Positions 4,925 to 7,341 of a stretch of DNA of 7,341 nucleotides are shown piece after piece (the first letter of the stretch is position 1; the number at the start of each line of letters is the position of its first letter). This stretch comes from Gammaproteobacteria bacterium (lineage in GTDB: Bacteria; Pseudomonadota; Gammaproteobacteria; Competibacterales; Competibacteraceae), in NCBI GenBank assembly GCA_003562535.1, contig PWUP01000157.1, forward strand, positions 1-7,341, in the 5' to 3' direction. Under the pieces are notes generated by a model, which saw only the letters and a list, made by a program, of their open reading frames with translations, was not told where the DNA came from and did not search any database. Made by a program: the position numbers and the translations under genes.

Positions 4925-7341
4925 TTACTCCTCTAAACCTAACAGCTCCCAGAGTGCGGTGTAGTCGTAATTATGTGCTAACTGGCCGAGCTGGTGCGCT
5001 GTGGTCTCGTCAACCTCAGCCACTTGAGTCAATACCATCGCAAACTGCTCCATATCGCCTGCACTCAGCGCTTGTCGCAGAGCAGTGAGTCGCTCTGGGG
5101 GCAGCAGGGCTAAGGTTGCTCGTGTTAGCTCACCCCTAGGTGTTGGGTCTAAGTCTAGGGTTGAGGACTCAGCATAACAATAATCGAGTTTAAGTGCACG
5201 GCCTAGCGCCGCCAACAGCTCGTCCATTTGAAACGGTTTACGCACACACTGATCAACGCCGCTGTTCTGCATCTGCTGTTGGTCATCCGCAGAGACACTG
5301 GCAGTCACCGCAATAATCGGGACAGTGCGCCCAGCCTCAGTCGCTCGAATCTGTTGCGTGGCCTCGAACCCATCCATGACCGGCATACGAATGTCCATCA
5401 GTACGGCATCACTGGGGTGCTGGGCAAAAGCGCTGACCGCTTCTTGACCATTGCTGGCTTCAATCACTTCGAATCCCAGCGGTTGCAACAGATCACGCAA
5501 CAGATCACGATTATCCTTACGGTCGTCCACGACTAAAATTTGCCACGGCGGAATTCGGGGCGGCACACCGATAATCGCTCTTGAGGTTTCAGTTCTGCAA
5601 TCGCTACGGGCTTCGGCTTCTTCGACCGGCAAGTCACAGCGAAAGCAACTGCCTTGTCCGAGTTGGCTGCGGACACTGAGTTGTCCCCCCAGTAATTCGA
5701 TGAGCGCACGGCTAATCGTTAAGCCCAAACCCGTTCCCCCGATATGGTGACGATGCTGGGCTTGCTGAAACGCATCAAAAATATGGCTTTGATCTTCTTC
5801 ACTGATCCCCGGACCGGTATCCTCAACGGCGAGGCTTAAGCGCCACATTGACGACGTATCGCTGGGCGGTTCTGCCCAGGCCCGTAGGCTGACCGTGCCC
5901 TGTTCAGTGAATTTAATCGCATTGCCCACCAGATTGATTAACACTTGGCGGAGTTTGGGCTCATCGGTGTAAAAGCAGTGCTGAGTCCCAGTTATGGGTT
6001 CGACCAGGAGTTGCAGGGCTTGCGCGTGAGCGCGCTGGCGAAACATCTGCTCCACATCATTAATCACATCGTTCAGATTCACCGCACTCAGATTCAAGGC
6101 CACTTGATCCGCTTCAATTTTAGAGAAATCCAAAATGTCATTAATCAACGTCAGCAGATGTTCGCCACTGCGAGCAATCGTCTGGATTTGTTCACGTTGC
6201 TGTGGGTTGAGCTGTTGATCCCGTCCCAGCAGTTGGGTAAAGCCGATAATCGCATTGAGAGGCGTGCGGATCTCATGGCTCATATTGGCCAAAAACGTGC
6301 TTTTGGCTTGATTCGCTGCTTCCATTTGACGCCGCATCAGGCGTTCCTGTTCGGCTTGCTCGCGGGCGCTGATATCGACGAATGCCCCCAGCACCATACT
6401 GCGACCTTCTAGCTGGGTCCGGCTGCGGTAAATATCTACCGGGAATTGGCGTCCATCTTTGCGCAGCAATGTGATACCCAAAGTGGCACTGGTATCGCCA
6501 CGCATGAATTTAGCGAACTCTACTTGAACCCGAGGTAATTCAGCCGCTGGATGAAGATCCCTAGGGGTCATGTGGCGCAGTTCATCCGAACTGTAACCCG
6601 ACATTTGAGTGAATGTCTGATTGCAAAACACCAGATTGTAGGTTTGTAAATCAGCAGCGACAATGCCCAGGGGCAGATCCTGTAAGGTACTGCGCAAGCG
6701 GTTTTCCGAGTGGTGCAAGGCTTGGCGAATCCGTTCTTGAGCCGTAAACGCTTGTGAAAGTTGCCGGTTGCGATGCAGCAGCACCAGCGCTAATGCCGCG
6801 ATCAGCACCAAACCCACCGCTGTGGTGATGATCAGCCCTTGGTATTGCCGCCACACATCGTACCCTGTCACTGGCGGTGCTTGATCAAAGGGCGGTAAGC
6901 GCAGTGCTCTGGCGAGATGCTCAATGACGAGATAATTCACAGCGGGTCTGAAACCGGCAATGCCCGCAGCTTGGGCGGCAGGGTGATCGGCCTCTAGGGC
7001 CAGCAAGGCAATAATGAGACGCCGCAGCAAGGCTTGATCAAAGTGACCCAACGCCAGCATTGGCCATTCTGGGTACAGCCGGGTGGAGACCACAAAGGGG
7101 AACTCGGCAAACTGTTGCCGATTAATCACTTTCAAACGGTTGGGGTCAAGCTGCCGGCGCTGGGTTAAGGCTTCAATGATGCCGGTCCGTATCAAACCCA
7201 CATCCGCATGACCCTCCAGCACCGCAGTGATCACGTCATCATGAGAACCGACCACCAATACCTGAGTATCCGCGTGGAGGCGGATGCCGATGGTCAGTAA
7301 CTCATAGGCCGGTGCTTGATACGCCGCAAGAAAAGATTCGC
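4925..7341 (-). CDS. Hybrid sensor histidine kinase with PhnD/TtrS-like periplasmic domain, 5' end missing
   Basis: The frame stays open to the window edge, so the N-terminus is missing; 804 residues are visible (numbered from the edge). Residues 1-150 match the second half of a phosphonate-binding-protein-like domain (PhnD type, also used by TtrS-family sensors): GSHDDVITAVLEGHADVGL, RTG, STRLYPEWP and AAGIAGF. A membrane helix follows (about 167-189), so the binding domain faces the periplasm. Next come PAS (about 212-327), HisKA with His355 in SHEIRTPLN, HATPase_c (N box near 473, DTGPG at 507-511, GGTGLGLTIS from 534), and a receiver (about 600-715; DD at 605-606, phospho-acceptor Asp649, Lys701). 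The protein ends with a ~56-residue helical tail shared with the other kinase here. All kinase and receiver residues are present. A TTG at 7256-7258 is an internal Leu codon, not the start. It is probably the first gene of the operon, or close to it. The ligand cannot be told from this fragment. Confidence 0.92.
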   Translation of the reverse strand, partial: ESFLAAYQAPAYELLTIGIRLHADTQVLVVGSHDDVITAVLEGHADVGLIRTGIIEALTQRRQLDPNRLKVINRQQFAEFPFVVSTRLYPEWPMLALGHFDQALLRRLIIALLALEADHPAAQAAGIAGFRPAVNYLVIEHLARALRLPPFDQAPPVTGYDVWRQYQGLIITTAVGLVLIAALALVLLHRNRQLSQAFTAQERIRQALHHSENRLRSTLQDLPLGIVAADLQTYNLVFCNQTFTQMSGYSSDELRHMTPRDLHPAAELPRVQVEFAKFMRGDTSATLGITLLRKDGRQFPVDIYRSRTQLEGRSMVLGAFVDISAREQAEQERLMRRQMEAANQAKSTFLANMSHEIRTPLNAIIGFTQLLGRDQQLNPQQREQIQTIARSGEHLLTLINDILDFSKIEADQVALNLSAVNLNDVINDVEQMFRQRAHAQALQLLVEPITGTQHCFYTDEPKLRQVLINLVGNAIKFTEQGTVSLRAWAEPPSDTSSMWRLSLAVEDTGPGISEEDQSHIFDAFQQAQHRHHIGGTGLGLTISRALIELLGGQLSVRSQLGQGSCFRCDLPVEEAEARSDCRTETSRAIIGVPPRIPPWQILVVDDRKDNRDLLRDLLQPLGFEVIEASNGQEAVSAFAQHPSDAVLMDIRMPVMDGFEATQQIRATEAGRTVPIIAVTASVSADDQQQMQNSGVDQCVRKPFQMDELLAALGRALKLDYCYAESSTLDLDPTPRGELTRATLALLPPERLTALRQALSAGDMEQFAMVLTQVAEVDETTAHQLGQLAHNYDYTALWELLGLEE
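4928..4933 (-). promoter_or_regulatory. Ribosome binding site inside the end of the upstream kinase
   Basis: On the minus strand GAGGAG, 5 nt before the ATG at 4920-4922, is a strong Shine-Dalgarno sequence. The same six bases encode the last two residues (Glu-Glu) of the upstream kinase, whose TAA stop follows directly. This fixes the start of the receiver-GGDEF-EAL gene and points to translational coupling between the two. Confidence 0.85.

Noticed and set aside
4940..5107. Functional Hpt domain at the end of the hybrid kinase
   Set aside because: At ~56 residues it is shorter than a normal Hpt domain, lacks the KG after the His, and the paralogous tail has Ala at that position. It is kept only as a speculative idea.
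7256..7258. TTG as the start codon of the 4925-7341 kinase
   Set aside because: The frame remains open with domain-like sequence for 27 more codons to the window edge, and the binding-domain motif continues across this position. It is an internal Leu codon.

Overview
The window reads as chromosomal DNA from a mid-GC proteobacterium, most likely a gammaproteobacterium. This is inferred from the protein families and from two kinds of palindromic intergenic repeat that resemble repeats common in that group. It holds one signalling operon, entirely on the minus strand and so transcribed from right to left. There is no RNA gene, CRISPR array, transposase gene or believable plus-strand gene.

In order of transcription: (1) 4925-7341, a hybrid sensor histidine kinase cut by the window edge. 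It has a PhnD/TtrS-like periplasmic binding domain, one membrane helix, PAS, HisKA, HATPase, a receiver and a short helical tail. (2) 2415-4922, starting 2 nt after the first stop, a soluble receiver-PAS-GGDEF-EAL protein whose last ~110 residues look like a CZB zinc-binding domain. (3) 284-2305, after a 109-nt gap that holds a palindromic repeat, a second membrane histidine kinase with a predicted periplasmic PAS, a cytoplasmic PAS, HisKA and HATPase. It carries the same C-terminal tail as the first kinase but no receiver. Left of the operon, 1-283 holds a ~150-bp inverted-repeat element and a weak terminator candidate.

The likely logic is that two membrane kinases with different periplasmic inputs feed the receiver of a c-di-GMP enzyme. 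That enzyme has a complete EAL phosphodiesterase site, a partly degenerate GGDEF domain, and a probable zinc/redox-sensing CZB module. Partner assignments and the sensed ligands are inferences; the domain calls rest on visible motifs. The operon promoter and the N-terminus of the first kinase lie beyond the right edge.
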